In this document: positions 6,309 through 15,636 of the stretch, piece after piece | How the letters are laid out: the number at the start of each line of letters is the position of its first letter | Position numbering within the stretch: the first letter of the stretch is position 1 | Source of the DNA: JAHEGP01 sp963751595 | GTDB lineage: Bacteria > Pseudomonadota > Gammaproteobacteria > Pseudomonadales > JAHEGP01 | Reading direction: 5' to 3' | Assembly (NCBI GenBank): GCA_963751595.1 | Contig: CAVVVC010000009.1 | Span: 72,595 to 136,594 of the forward strand | DNA: 64,000 bases | Notes under the pieces: generated by a model | Databases searched by the model: none | Seen by the model: only the letters and a program-made list of their open reading frames with translations | Told to the model about the DNA's origin: nothing | Made by a program: the position numbers and the translations under genes

Positions 6309-7562
6309 TCAAGGCTGGTAGGCGAGCACCTTTTCTATCCGGTTTTCCCCCAGCTCGGAAATCTCGAAGCGATAGTCCCCCACCACGACGCCAACCGAAT
6401 TTTCGGGAATGGCCTCCAGCACCTCCAGTAACAGGCCGTTGAGGGTTCGTGGTCCTTCGGTGGGCAGCTCCCAGCCCAGCGCCTTGTTGATCTCGCGCAC
6501 GGTAGCGGCCCCATCGATCAGGTAGGTGCCATCGTCCTGAACCTCGATGTCCTCGACATTATCGGCGATGTCCGAGGTGAAGTCGCCGACAATTTCCTCC
6601 AGGATATCCTCCAGAGTAATGATGCCCATAACCGCGCCGTATTCGTCGACCACCACGCCGATGCGATGCTTGTTTTTCTGGAAATTGTGCAATTGCACAT
6701 GCAGCGCTGTGAGCTCGGGAATGAAGTAGGGCTCGTGGAGCAGTTGTTCCAGCTGCGCGCGGTCGAAGGGCCCCTTGCTGAACAATCTTGGGGCATTGCG
6801 CAGGTGCAGCATGCCGATAATATTGTTGATGTCGTCACGATACACCGGCAGCCGGGTGTAATTGCTGGTAAGTATTTTGCGCGCGATCACCTGGTCCGAG
6901 TCGTTGAGATCGAGCCCGAAAACCTCGTTGCGTGGTACCATGATGTCGTCGATGGTCACTGTGTCGAGATCCAGGATATTGATTAGCATGCCCTGGTTCT
7001 TGTCCGGTATCCGGTGGCTGGTCGTTCCCATCAGGGTTCGCAGTTCGTCCGCGCTGAGCGCGTCTTCCCGGGCGTCCTTGGGGTTGATGCCGAAGAGCCG
7101 CACCAGTATTCCCGACAGCGTGTTGATCAACCAGACTGCCGGATACAGCACCCACATCAGCGGTTTCAGTATTACCGTAGCAGGGAATGCGATTCGCTCG
7201 GGGCGATAGGCGGCAATCGTCTTGGGCGTCACTTCGGCAAAGATCAGCATCACCAGGGTCAGCAGCAGGGTTGCCACCGCAACCGCGGCATCGCCGTAGA
7301 GGTTGTAGGCGATGATGCCGGCCAGGGCAGCGGCTGCGTTGTTGACGAGGTTGTTGCCGATCAGAATCAAGCCCAACAGTTTGTCGGGCCGCTCAAGCAT
7401 TTCACTGGCCCTTTTGGCGCCGCGATTACCGGTATTCGCCGCATGCCGCAGGCGATAGCGATTGAGCGCCATCATGGCGGTCTCTGAGCTTGAAAAGAAG
7501 GCGGACACGACGATGAGGATGGCCAGCGCGGAAAACAGTATTTCCAGAGGTGTATCGTTCAA
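6309..7562 (-). CDS. CorB/CNNM-type membrane protein with CBS pair and CorC domain
   Basis: A 417-residue protein of the HlyC/CorC (UPF0053, E. coli YfjD/CorB) family. The N-terminal DUF21 membrane region (about 1-180) has the SSSETAMMALNRYRLRH motif and several hydrophobic helices. Two CBS domains (about 195-320; DIMVPRNEV and IGVVVDEYGAVMGIITLEDILEEIVGD) and a C-terminal CorC_HlyC domain (GPRTLNGLLLEVLEAIPE) follow. Members are linked to magnesium/cobalt transport or homeostasis. It is followed by the CcsA-like ypjD homologue on the same strand, the order seen in many gammaproteobacteria where the two flank ffh. Confidence 0.9.
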   Translation of the reverse strand: MNDTPLEILFSALAILIVVSAFFSSSETAMMALNRYRLRHAANTGNRGAKRASEMLERPDKLLGLILIGNNLVNNAAAALAGIIAYNLYGDAAVAVATLLLTLVMLIFAEVTPKTIAAYRPERIAFPATVILKPLMWVLYPAVWLINTLSGILVRLFGINPKDAREDALSADELRTLMGTTSHRIPDKNQGMLINILDLDTVTIDDIMVPRNEVFGLDLNDSDQVIARKILTSNYTRLPVYRDDINNIIGMLHLRNAPRLFSKGPFDRAQLEQLLHEPYFIPELTALHVQLHNFQKNKHRIGVVVDEYGAVMGIITLEDILEEIVGDFTSDIADNVEDIEVQDDGTYLIDGAATVREINKALGWELPTEGPRTLNGLLLEVLEAIPENSVGVVVGDYRFEISELGENRIEKVLAYQP

Positions 7563-7627
7563 GCAGAGTGTCCTGGCAATTTAAACCGAGCATGTTGCAG
7601 TTAAACAGTCCCTGAAGCAACACTTGC

Positions 7628-8431
7628 TCAGCGCTGTAGCACCAGTTCCAGTACGAATTTGCTGCCGAAATAGGCCAGCATCAGCACGGCAAAGCCTCCC
7701 AGGGTCCAGCGAATGGCCGTTGTGCCACGCCAGCCGAGCTGGTGGCGCCCCCATAGCAGCATTGCAAATATCATCCAGGCCACCACCGCGAAGAAGGTCT
7801 TGTGGGCCAGTGACTGGACAAAAAAATCATCGAGGAAAACCATGCCGCTGACAATCGAAAGCGTCAACAGCACCATGCCCACCCAGAGAATTTCAAACAG
7901 CAGGGTTTCCATGGTTTGCAGCGGGGGCAACGCGTCGAGTATGCCGCGGATGTGGCGGGCTTTCAGTTCATGGTTCAGCACACCCAGAGTGACGGCCTGA
8001 AACGCTGCGAGTGTCATCACCGCGTAGGCCAATATAGAGAGCAAAATGTGGCTGGCAACCCCCGGGCCGATGCGGTTGCTGGTTTCGCTGTCCCCTGGCA
8101 ACGCCAGTGCCCCCAGCAGGGTCAGCCCGGCCAGCCCGTACACCGGAATCAAGAGCTTGTCGATGGGCGCTCGCAGGCTTCCCAGTAGCGCAATCAATGA
8201 GATGAACCAGGCGATGGTGGTGGCGACGGCAAAAAACGAGAGGTTGAGCCCGCCGGGGAGAAACAGCAGCCGGTAGCAGACCACCGCATGGCAGATTATC
8301 GCAACCAGCGCGGCCGCGGTCATGGCAGGGGCCACCGGCTGATAGGACTCGCCGCGCAGGGCGCGCAGGGCCATGGGGCCAGCGCAAGCGAAATAGAGCA
8401 AAGCAGCAGCGAGGGCCAGAAAAGTGGTCAT
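7628..8431 (-). CDS. CcsA-like cytochrome c biogenesis membrane protein (YpjD family)
   Basis: An inner-membrane protein of 267 residues with about eight hydrophobic helices. I chose the internal ATG giving MTTFLALAAALLYF because the upstream 26 codons are not hydrophobic and family members start in the first helix. The conserved CcsA-domain features SHILLSILAYAVMTLAAFQAV and HKTFFAVVAWMIFAMLLWGR are present, including histidines that could bind heme. The family is annotated as cytochrome c assembly, but YpjD's exact role is not proven. It is divergent from ffh, with about 250 bases between the start codons holding both promoters. Confidence 0.88.
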   Translation of the reverse strand: MTTFLALAAALLYFACAGPMALRALRGESYQPVAPAMTAAALVAIICHAVVCYRLLFLPGGLNLSFFAVATTIAWFISLIALLGSLRAPIDKLLIPVYGLAGLTLLGALALPGDSETSNRIGPGVASHILLSILAYAVMTLAAFQAVTLGVLNHELKARHIRGILDALPPLQTMETLLFEILWVGMVLLTLSIVSGMVFLDDFFVQSLAHKTFFAVVAWMIFAMLLWGRHQLGWRGTTAIRWTLGGFAVLMLAYFGSKFVLELVLQR

Positions 8432-8682
8432 TGAGTCCGCATCGTGATTCAGGGCAATCCTACGGCTTAAGTGTGGCATAACAGCGGGGGGCCATGGAAG
8501 TCCCGGCATCGTGTTTGTGTCGACAGCGTGGCCGATGGTGGGCAGGATGGTTTATACTGCGCGCCGATCCCCGGCGGGGCGCGCAGCAATGCGCGCGCCT
8601 TACCGGCAATGCCTTCGTCCCCAGTCAAGTGGCGGCAGGACCGGCGACAGCACGCCGGCAGACGTTTTATAGAGGTTGCACC

Positions 8683-10074
8683 ATGTTCGACAGTTTACAG
8701 GATCGACTTTCCAAATCGCTGAAAACGGTGGCAGGCCAGGCCCGTCTGACCGAGGAAAATGTCCAGGATACCCTGCGCCAGGTTCGCATGGCCCTGCTGG
8801 AGGCCGACGTTGCCTTGCCCGTGGTCAAGGACTTCGTCGAGAAAGTGCGGGGCAAGGCACTGGGTATGGAGGTGTCGGAGAGCCTCAACCCGGGCCAGCA
8901 GTTCGTCAAGATCGTTCAGGACGAGCTGCAGGGCATGATGGGAGAGGCCAATGACGCCCTCAACCTCAGCACCAAGCCCCCGGCGGTGATTCTGATGGCA
9001 GGTCTGCAGGGCGCCGGTAAGACCACCAGCGTCGGCAAGCTTGCTCGCTACCTCAAGCAGAACCAGAAAAAATCCGTTTCCGTGGTGAGTGCCGACGTCT
9101 ACCGCCCGGCTGCAATCAAACAACTCGAAACCCTGGCCAACGAAGTGGGGGTTCGTTTTTTCCCCTCCTCGGCGGACCAGAAGCCGGTGGATATCGCCAG
9201 GGCCGCGATCGATGACGCGCGCAAGCAATTCATCGATGTCCTGCTGGTCGATACGGCCGGCCGCCTGACCATCGACGAAGCAATGATGGCAGAGATTCGG
9301 GAACTGCACGGGGCGATCAACCCCATCGAGACCCTGTTCGTGGTCGATGCCATGACCGGCCAGGATGCGGCCATCACTGCCAAGGCGTTTGACGAGGCCC
9401 TCGAACTGACCGGGGTGATCCTCACCAAGGCGGACGCCGACACCCGGGGTGGTGCCGCGCTATCGGTGCGGGCAATTACCGGCAAGCCCATCAAATTCAT
9501 GGGCATGGGTGAAAAGACCGATGCTCTGGAGCCCTTCTACCCCGACCGTATTGCCTCGCGCATCCTCGGCATGGGTGATGTGCTCAGCCTGATCGAGGAA
9601 GCCGAGCAAAAGCTCGACCGCAAGAAGGCCGAGAAACTCGCGACCAAGCTCAAAAAGGGTCGGGGCTTTGACCTCGAGGACTTCCGCGATCAGTTGCAAC
9701 AGATGAAGAACATGGGTGGCATCTCCAGCATGCTGGAAAAACTGCCGGGCATGGGCAACGTCGCGCAGATGGCCCAGCAGGCCAATGTCGAGAATACCGT
9801 CTTCGCCCAGATGGAAACGATCATCAACTCCATGACCCCGGCCGAGCGGCGCAACCCCGATATCATCAATGGCTCGCGCAAGCGCCGTATTACCCAGGGC
9901 TCCGGCACCCAGGTCCAGGACCTGAACCGGCTGCTGAAGCAGCACCGGCAGATGCAGAAAATGATGAAGAAGGTGGGTAAAAAGGGTGGCATGGCCCGTA
10001 TGATGCGGGGCATGGGCGGAATGATGCCCCCCGGGGGTATGCCCGGTGGCATGCCAGGGGGAGGACCGCGATAA
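8683..10074 (+). CDS. ffh: signal recognition particle protein Ffh
   Basis: The SRP54 GTPase that binds 4.5S RNA and signal sequences for co-translational targeting to FtsY/SecYEG. It has 463 residues from the ATG at 8683 (AGAGGT site upstream); a long upstream extension of the frame is not family-like. The N domain (1-85) is followed by the G domain with the P-loop GLQGAGKTTSVGKLA, DTAGRL and TKADAD, and by the Met-rich M domain from about 325, ending in a Met/Gly/Pro tail. A TATACT -10 element at 8553 could be the promoter. Downstream lies the ribosomal protein operon. Confidence 0.97.
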   Translation: MFDSLQDRLSKSLKTVAGQARLTEENVQDTLRQVRMALLEADVALPVVKDFVEKVRGKALGMEVSESLNPGQQFVKIVQDELQGMMGEANDALNLSTKPPAVILMAGLQGAGKTTSVGKLARYLKQNQKKSVSVVSADVYRPAAIKQLETLANEVGVRFFPSSADQKPVDIARAAIDDARKQFIDVLLVDTAGRLTIDEAMMAEIRELHGAINPIETLFVVDAMTGQDAAITAKAFDEALELTGVILTKADADTRGGAALSVRAITGKPIKFMGMGEKTDALEPFYPDRIASRILGMGDVLSLIEEAEQKLDRKKAEKLATKLKKGRGFDLEDFRDQLQQMKNMGGISSMLEKLPGMGNVAQMAQQANVENTVFAQMETIINSMTPAERRNPDIINGSRKRRITQGSGTQVQDLNRLLKQHRQMQKMMKKVGKKGGMARMMRGMGGMMPPGGMPGGMPGGGPR

Positions 10075-10124
10075 GCGGCCAGCCCGGGAGGCCGGCGGCT
10101 GCGACTGCCGCCGCCAAATAGCAG

Positions 10125-10153
10125 TTTCCAAGCCGGTGTTTTTTCCGTATAAT
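10125..10153 (+). promoter_or_regulatory. sigma-70 promoter of the rpsP-rimM-trmD-rplS operon
   Basis: TTTCCA at 10125-10130, a 17-base spacer and a perfect TATAAT at 10148-10153, followed by a GC-rich discriminator (CCGCGCCC) of the kind expected for stringently controlled ribosomal genes. It lies 74 bases before the rpsP start codon. Confidence 0.7.
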
Positions 10154-10226
10154 CCGCGCCCTTTACGCGCTGGCTGGGCTGGCGTGGTTTCCATTCGATC
10201 GATCAAAACAGGAACAGAGACAAGTC

Positions 10227-10475
10227 ATGGTCACTATTCGTTTATCACGTGGTGGTTCCAAGAAGCGTCCTTATTATCACATTACCGTGACTGACAGCCG
10301 CAAGTCGCGTGACGGACGTTACATCGAGCGCCTGGGCTTCTTTAACCCCGAGGCCCGCGGTCAGGAAGTTCGCCTGCGAGTGGACAGCGAGCGCGTGCAG
10401 CACTGGGTTGGTGTCGGCGCCCAGATGTCCGAGCGTGTCAGTCAATTGGTGAAAGAGGCTGCGAAAGCAGCCTGA
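10227..10475 (+). CDS. rpsP: 30S ribosomal protein S16
   Basis: An 82-residue protein with the diagnostic start MVTIRLSRGGSKKRPYYHITVTDSR and RDGRYIERLGFFNP, the usual length for bacterial S16. It is the first gene of the conserved rpsP-rimM-trmD-rplS operon, with a strong promoter upstream and an AACAGGAACAGAG leader holding a weak ribosome site. Confidence 0.98.
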   Translation: MVTIRLSRGGSKKRPYYHITVTDSRKSRDGRYIERLGFFNPEARGQEVRLRVDSERVQHWVGVGAQMSERVSQLVKEAAKAA

Positions 10476-10488
10476 TAGCGCGTCCGGG

Positions 10489-11028
10489 ATGGTCGACTCG
10501 GCACCTGAGCAGGTCATCGTCGGCAAGATCACGGCGGTGTATGGCATCAAAGGTTGGGTGAAAATTCACTCTTACACCGAGCCGGATACCAACCTCCTGG
10601 AGTTCTGCAACCTGCGCATGCGGCGGGATTCCGACTGGACGCCGGTGACCATCGACCAGGGGCGGCGCCATGGCAAGGGTCTGGTTGCACACATCGTCGG
10701 CTGTGACGATCGCAATGCGGCGGGCCTGCTCGCTCAGCGGGAGCTCGCGGTCAGTGCCGAAGAGCTGCCAGAACCCGCTGACGATGAGGTCTACTGGCGT
10801 GAGCTGGAGGGGATGACGGTGGACAGCGTGAATGGCGGAAACCGGCGGGAGTTGGGCCGCGTCAGTCACCTGTTCGCCACTGGCGCCAACGACGTGATGG
10901 TCGTGGAACCCTCAGCGGACAGCATCGATGACAGGCAGCGCCTGATCCCCTGGGTCAGCGAGCAGTTTATCCTCGAAATCGACCGCCCGAACCGACGCAT
11001 CCTGGTGGATTGGGACCCGGATTTTTAG
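10489..11028 (+). CDS. rimM: 16S rRNA processing protein RimM
   Basis: A 179-residue protein that binds S19 and assists maturation of the 30S head domain. The N-terminal RimM barrel begins VIVGKITAVYGIKGWVKIHSYTEP, and the C-terminal PRC-like half contains VYWRELEGMTV and the LIPWVSEQFILEID tail. It starts 13 bases after the rpsP stop. No clear Shine-Dalgarno is seen before it, which suggests coupling to rpsP. Confidence 0.96.
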   Translation: MVDSAPEQVIVGKITAVYGIKGWVKIHSYTEPDTNLLEFCNLRMRRDSDWTPVTIDQGRRHGKGLVAHIVGCDDRNAAGLLAQRELAVSAEELPEPADDEVYWRELEGMTVDSVNGGNRRELGRVSHLFATGANDVMVVEPSADSIDDRQRLIPWVSEQFILEIDRPNRRILVDWDPDF

Positions 11029-11086
11029 CGGAGCCGGAAGCTTCGGTTAAATCGCCTGTACCACCCGGCAACGCTGGCGCAGCGCA

Positions 11087-11827
11087 ATGAGCTATGACGT
11101 AACCATCGTTACCCTGTTCCCGGAGATGTTCGAGGCGGTCACCGGGTATGGCGTGACCGGGCGGGCCTGCCGCGCAGGACAACTGGCATTGCGGTTTATC
11201 AACCCCCGCGATTTTGCCACCGACAAGCACCGCACGGTGGATGATCGGCCCTACGGCGGCGGCCCGGGTATGCTGATGAAAGTGGCTCCGCTGCGGGCGG
11301 CACTGGCCGCCGCCGGGGAACAGCGCCACGTCGTCTACCTGTCGCCCCAGGGGCGGCCAATGGACCAGATGGCCGTGCAGCGCCTGCGCCAGACTGCCGG
11401 TCTGGTTCTGTTGTGTGGTCGCTACGAGGGCATTGACGAGCGCCTGGTGGCGACCGAGATTGACGAGGAGTTATCGCTGGGGGATTTTGTCCTCAGCGGT
11501 GGTGAGCTGGCGGCGATGGCACTAATCGACGCCATGGCACGGCTGCAGCCCGGGGTATTGGGGCACGAACTATCGGCGCAGCAGGACTCTTTCAGCGAGG
11601 GCCTGCTGGACTGCCCGCATTACACCCGCCCGGCGATACTGGACGGGCGCCGGGTGCCGGCAGTCCTGCTCAGTGGCGATCACGAGAAGATTCGCCGCTG
11701 GCGTTTGAAGCAAAGCCTGGGGCGGACCTGGCAACGGCGTCCGGACTTATGGCAACGGCTCGAGCACGATGACGAGCAACAGGCACTGTTAGCGGAGTAC
11801 CTCCGCGAGCTGGCCGATGAAGGCTAA
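11087..11827 (+). CDS. trmD: tRNA (guanine37-N1)-methyltransferase
   Basis: A 246-residue SPOUT methyltransferase that makes m1G37 next to the anticodon. The knotted SAM site is seen in YLSPQGRPM, LLCGRYEGIDERL and the LSLGDFVLSGGELAAM segment, with the catalytic Asp in the DSFSEGLLDCPHYTRP loop. GGPGMLMK near residue 60 is also typical. The start ATG follows GGCGCAGC rather than a strong ribosome site. Confidence 0.97.
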   Translation: MSYDVTIVTLFPEMFEAVTGYGVTGRACRAGQLALRFINPRDFATDKHRTVDDRPYGGGPGMLMKVAPLRAALAAAGEQRHVVYLSPQGRPMDQMAVQRLRQTAGLVLLCGRYEGIDERLVATEIDEELSLGDFVLSGGELAAMALIDAMARLQPGVLGHELSAQQDSFSEGLLDCPHYTRPAILDGRRVPAVLLSGDHEKIRRWRLKQSLGRTWQRRPDLWQRLEHDDEQQALLAEYLRELADEG

Positions 11828-11918
11828 GTGATAGTCTTCCTCTCGGTTCAGTGCTTCTTACAAGCGGACGGGGCATGGTGTCCCTACGCAACGATAGACA
11901 CAGAAACAGGAGCGCAAC

Positions 11919-12275
11919 ATGAGCAACAAGAACCCGGTTATTCAGCAGATTGAAAAGGAGCAGATGGGCAAGGAAGTGCCGCCGTTCGGCGCCGGCGATA
12001 CGGTAGTGGTCCAGGTGAAGGTAAAAGAGGGCACCCGCGAGCGTCTGCAGGCCTTCGAGGGCGTGGTCATTGGCAAGCGCAACCGCGGTTTGAACTCATC
12101 GTTTATCGTGCGCAAGATTTCCCATGGGGTAGGGGTAGAGCGGACCTTCCAGACCTACAGCCCTGCGGTCGACCAGATCAAGGTCAAAACCCGCGGCGAC
12201 GTCCGTCGCGCCAAGCTTTACTACCTGCGCAACCTGACGGGCCGGGCAGCGCGGATCAAGGAAAAACTCAACTAG
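11919..12275 (+). CDS. rplS: 50S ribosomal protein L19
   Basis: A 118-residue protein with the L19 signatures FGAGDTVVVQVKVKEG, FEGVVIGKRNRG, FIVRKISHGVGVERTFQTYSP and RGDVRRAKLYYLR. It has a good AGGAGCG site and closes the operon; a strong terminator begins 26 bases after its stop codon. Confidence 0.98.
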   Translation: MSNKNPVIQQIEKEQMGKEVPPFGAGDTVVVQVKVKEGTRERLQAFEGVVIGKRNRGLNSSFIVRKISHGVGVERTFQTYSPAVDQIKVKTRGDVRRAKLYYLRNLTGRAARIKEKLN

Positions 12276-12300
12276 GCAGCCAGCGACAATGGCAGCGACG

Positions 12301-12324
12301 AAAGGGTGGTCTTCCACCCTTTTT
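12301..12324 (+). terminator. rho-independent terminator of the rpsP-rplS operon
   Basis: A 9-bp stem AAAGGGTGG/CCACCCTTT with loop TCTT runs straight into a T run. It separates rplS from xerD, whose start lies beyond it. Confidence 0.85.
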
Positions 12325-12389
12325 CTGTTGTGGCAGGCCGCCCTGGCGGCACCGATGCGGCCGGAGCCGGGGCGATTCGGGTTGCCCTG

Positions 12390-13283
12390 GTGCTGACCGC
12401 AGTCGACGCTATCGAAAGCTATATCGACGCGGTCTGGATGGAGCGCGGCCTGGCCCGCAATACGCTGGACTCCTACCGCAGCGATCTGCTCAAGTTTGCC
12501 CGCTGGCTGGAACCCCGTGGCATCGCCCTGGGTGCTGTTGCTCGGGAGAATATCGAACACTACCTGGCTGATGAACTACACAGTGGCAGGTCGGCGCGTT
12601 CCTGCGCCCGACTGTTGTCGTGTTTGCGCGGCTACTATCGCCTGCAATTGCGGGAGGGGCGCATCGCCACTGACCCGACCCTCGAAATCGACAGTCCGCG
12701 GCTGGGGCGGGCGCTGCCGAAAACCCTGTCGGAACACGACGTCGAGCAACTGCTGGCGGCGCCGGATGTCGAGGATTCCCTGGGCCTGCGCGACAAAGCC
12801 ATGCTGGAACTTCTCTATGCCTGTGGTTTGCGAGTCTCCGAACTGGTGTCGCTGCAGCTGTCGCAAATCAATCTCAACCAGGGCGTGGTTCGGATCATGG
12901 GCAAGGGATCCAAGGAGCGCCTGGTGCCCATGGGAGAGGAAGCCAGGGACTGGCTGCTGCGCTACTGTTCCGGTGCGCGCCAGGAGTTGATGGTGGGCAA
13001 GCGCAGCGATACGCTGTTTCCCTCGCGCCGGGGCGATATGATGACCCGGCAGACTTTCTGGCACCGGATCAAGCATTACGCCCGCCAGGTCAACATCTCG
13101 GTGCCGCTCTCGCCCCATACCCTGCGCCATGCCTTCGCCACCCACTTGATTAATCACGGTGCAGATCTTCGGGTTGTGCAATTATTGCTGGGCCATAGTG
13201 ATCTCTCTACCACGCAGATATATACTCACGTCGCCCGGGCGCGGTTGCAGGATTTGCACGCGAGGCATCACCCCAGGGGTTGA
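12390..13283 (+). CDS. xerD: site-specific tyrosine recombinase XerD
   Basis: A partner of XerC at dif for resolving chromosome dimers. From the GTG at 12390 it has 297 residues, almost the E. coli length; the upstream open part covers the rplS terminator and cannot be coding. The SAM-like N-terminal domain (IESYIDAVWMERGLARNTLDSY) precedes the catalytic domain. The catalytic set is seen: Arg in CGLRVSELVSL, Lys in the GKGSKERLVP hairpin, His/Arg in LSPHTLRHAFATHL, His in LLGHSDLSTTQ and the Tyr nucleophile in IYTHV. It is followed by dsbC and hom, as in Pseudomonas. Confidence 0.95.
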   Translation: MLTAVDAIESYIDAVWMERGLARNTLDSYRSDLLKFARWLEPRGIALGAVARENIEHYLADELHSGRSARSCARLLSCLRGYYRLQLREGRIATDPTLEIDSPRLGRALPKTLSEHDVEQLLAAPDVEDSLGLRDKAMLELLYACGLRVSELVSLQLSQINLNQGVVRIMGKGSKERLVPMGEEARDWLLRYCSGARQELMVGKRSDTLFPSRRGDMMTRQTFWHRIKHYARQVNISVPLSPHTLRHAFATHLINHGADLRVVQLLLGHSDLSTTQIYTHVARARLQDLHARHHPRG

Positions 13284-13376
13284 GGGCGGAGTTCCGGCGC
13301 GCGCCCGTCGGTATTCGCGGGAACGTACCGCCCCCATCGCTGTCCCCTTTATCTTACCCATAATGTGAGTTGTCCA

Positions 13377-14114
13377 ATGAAAACAGTTTACCGTTCCATC
13401 GTTCTGCTGCTGGCCATGGTATTGCCGCTGACGTCCGTGTCGGCCGACCTGGCCAGCGTGGAAAAACAGATCAAGGCCCGCTTCAGTGCGGTGATGCCGC
13501 AGTTCCAGGTAGAATCCGTGGCCCCCAGTGCGGTGGCCGGGCTCTACGACGTGCAGATTGTCAACGGCCCGCTACTGATGGTGACCCCTGAGGCCGATTA
13601 CTTCATCAGCGGCGACGTGTTTGCAACCGGCTCCGGCCAGTTGGAGAATGTCAGCGAAGTGCGGCGGGAAAAACAGCGCCTCGCGGACGTCGCCGGCTTC
13701 GATAAGGAGCAGTTGATCGTGTTTACGCCGAAGCAGGGCGCCAAGCGCTGGATTGCGGTGTTTACCGATGTGAAGTGCGGTTACTGCCGCAAATTCCATG
13801 CCGACATCCCCGCCCTCAACAAGATGGGCATCGAAGTGCGTTACTTTTCCTTCCCGATTTTCGACGGCTCCCGCGATGAGATGATCAGCGCTTTGTGTGC
13901 CAAGGATACCCGGCAGGCCATGAACACCCTCAAGGGGGGCGGTAAAATCCCAGAAAACCTCTGTGACGATCAGTCCATCGATGCCCAGTTCGCCCTCGCC
14001 AGGAAGCTTGGCCTGAGTGGCACGCCCGGCATTGTGCTGGACGACGGCACCCTGCTGAAAGGCTACGTCGAACCCGCCGAGCTGGCCGCGCAAATGGGTT
14101 TGCAGCCCGGCTGA
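13377..14114 (+). CDS. dsbC: periplasmic thiol:disulfide interchange protein DsbC
   Basis: A disulfide isomerase kept reduced by DsbD. The protein is 245 residues starting at the ATG at 13377; the first 22 residues are a signal peptide ending SVSA-D. The N-terminal dimerisation domain (about 25-90) is followed by a thioredoxin fold with the active-site CGYC in FTDVKCGYCRKFH, a second disulfide pair (CAKDTRQA and NLCDDQS) and the cis-Pro loop GTPGIVLDDG. All are standard for DsbC. It sits between xerD and hom. Confidence 0.94.
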   Translation: MKTVYRSIVLLLAMVLPLTSVSADLASVEKQIKARFSAVMPQFQVESVAPSAVAGLYDVQIVNGPLLMVTPEADYFISGDVFATGSGQLENVSEVRREKQRLADVAGFDKEQLIVFTPKQGAKRWIAVFTDVKCGYCRKFHADIPALNKMGIEVRYFSFPIFDGSRDEMISALCAKDTRQAMNTLKGGGKIPENLCDDQSIDAQFALARKLGLSGTPGIVLDDGTLLKGYVEPAELAAQMGLQPG

Positions 14115-14278
14115 GCCACCGCCCGGAGCGCCCGTGCCCGACTCGCCGGGCCGATGGCGCTGGCTCGTCGGGTACTTTTCAGCGACAATACGCGCTTTTT
14201 TCGCGTCGCGGGTTGCACGCGCTGCAGCTCGTGGTAACGGTCAGCCCGTAAGAGCGATTCCCAGTGGATGAGGTGTGC

Positions 14279-15589
14279 ATGTTGAAGGCAGTCAGGGTCG
14301 GTATTTGTGGCCTGGGTACGGTGGGTGGCGGCAGTTTTCGGGTTTTGCAGGACAACGCCGATCTGATCAGGGCCCGTGCCGGGCGCAGCATCGAGGTGAC
14401 CCACGTCGGCGCCCGGCGCGACAATCCCGATTGCGATATCGGTGACACCCCGGTGAGCCGGGATGTGTTCGCAGTCGCGGACGATCCGGATATCGATATC
14501 CTGGTAGAGACCATCGGTGGCTGCGACGTGGCGCGGCAACTGGTACTGCGGGCGCTGGACAACGGCAAGCATGTGGTCACCGCCAACAAGGCGCTGATTG
14601 CGGAGCATGGTAACGAGATCTTTCGTCGAGCCGCCGAGAAGGGTGTAAGCGTCGCCTTCGAAGCCGCCGTGGCCGGCGGCATTCCGATTATCAAGGCTAT
14701 CAGGGAAGGCCTGGCTGCCAACCGGATCGAATGGCTCGCCGGCATCATCAACGGCACCGGTAATTTCATCCTCACCGAAATGCGGGAAAATGGACGAAGC
14801 TTCGAGGACGTGCTGGCCCAGGCCCAGCAGCTTGGCTATGCCGAGGCCGACCCGACCTTCGATGTCGAAGGTATTGATGCCGCGCACAAACTGGTCATCC
14901 TGGCATCCATTGCCTTTGGCATCCCGCTGCAGTTCGAAAAGGTATTTACCGAAGGTATCGGTGCTATAGACCTGCGCGATGTCACCTATGCCGAGGAGCT
15001 GGGATATCGCATCAAGCACCTGGGCATCGCCCGGCGCACCGCCGGGGGCATAGAGCTGCGGGTGCATCCCACCCTTATTCCCGCCGAGCGCTTGCTCGCC
15101 AATGTCAACGGAGTCATGAATGCGGTGATGGTTGAAGGGGACGCCGTCGGGCCCACTCTTTCCTACGGTGCCGGTGCCGGCGGGGGACCCACCGCCTCGG
15201 CCATCGTCGCGGATATCATCGACGTTGCCCGGGGGCTGGAGGATCCCTTCCACAGCAATGTGCCCCACCTGGCTTTCCACAGCGAATACCTGTCGGCGGA
15301 GCGCATCCTTCCCATAGAGGAAGTGGAGACGGCGTTTTACCTGCGCATGGAGGTCGTCGACCGACCGGGCGTCCTGTCGAAGATCGCCCAGATCATGAGT
15401 GACGCCGGTATCAGCATCGAGGCATTGATCCAGAAAGCGCCCAAGCATGGCGCCGTTACCGTGCCCCTGATCCTGCTGACCAACGTCGCCCGTGAGGGCC
15501 TGTTGATGGATGCGGTGGCGAGTATCGAGGCGCTGGACAGCGTGACCGGCGCCGTGACCCGGATGCGGGTCGAGGCGCTGGACGGGTAA
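14279..15589 (+). CDS. hom: homoserine dehydrogenase
   Basis: The NAD(P)-dependent reduction of aspartate semialdehyde to homoserine, the branch point to Thr and Met. It has 436 residues from the ATG at 14279 (GATGAGG upstream). The Rossmann motif is GICGLGTVGGG; the catalytic domain shows ANKALIAEHG, AAVAGGIPIIKAIREGL, ING-TGNFILTEM and AEADPTFDVEGIDAAHKL. A C-terminal ACT domain (RMEVVDRPGVLSKIAQIMSDAGISIEAL) suggests threonine feedback. It is monofunctional, without the kinase domain found in ThrA. thrC follows after 47 bases. Confidence 0.97.
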   Translation: MLKAVRVGICGLGTVGGGSFRVLQDNADLIRARAGRSIEVTHVGARRDNPDCDIGDTPVSRDVFAVADDPDIDILVETIGGCDVARQLVLRALDNGKHVVTANKALIAEHGNEIFRRAAEKGVSVAFEAAVAGGIPIIKAIREGLAANRIEWLAGIINGTGNFILTEMRENGRSFEDVLAQAQQLGYAEADPTFDVEGIDAAHKLVILASIAFGIPLQFEKVFTEGIGAIDLRDVTYAEELGYRIKHLGIARRTAGGIELRVHPTLIPAERLLANVNGVMNAVMVEGDAVGPTLSYGAGAGGGPTASAIVADIIDVARGLEDPFHSNVPHLAFHSEYLSAERILPIEEVETAFYLRMEVVDRPGVLSKIAQIMSDAGISIEALIQKAPKHGAVTVPLILLTNVAREGLLMDAVASIEALDSVTGAVTRMRVEALDG

Positions 15590-15636
15590 TCGGTTCGAAA
15601 AACCCGTTTTGACAAACGGCTAACAGGACGACAGTT

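Noticed and set aside
14115..14278. Threonine attenuator or riboswitch before hom
   Set aside because: No Thr/Ile-rich leader peptide, terminator/antiterminator pair or known riboswitch core is visible in the gap.
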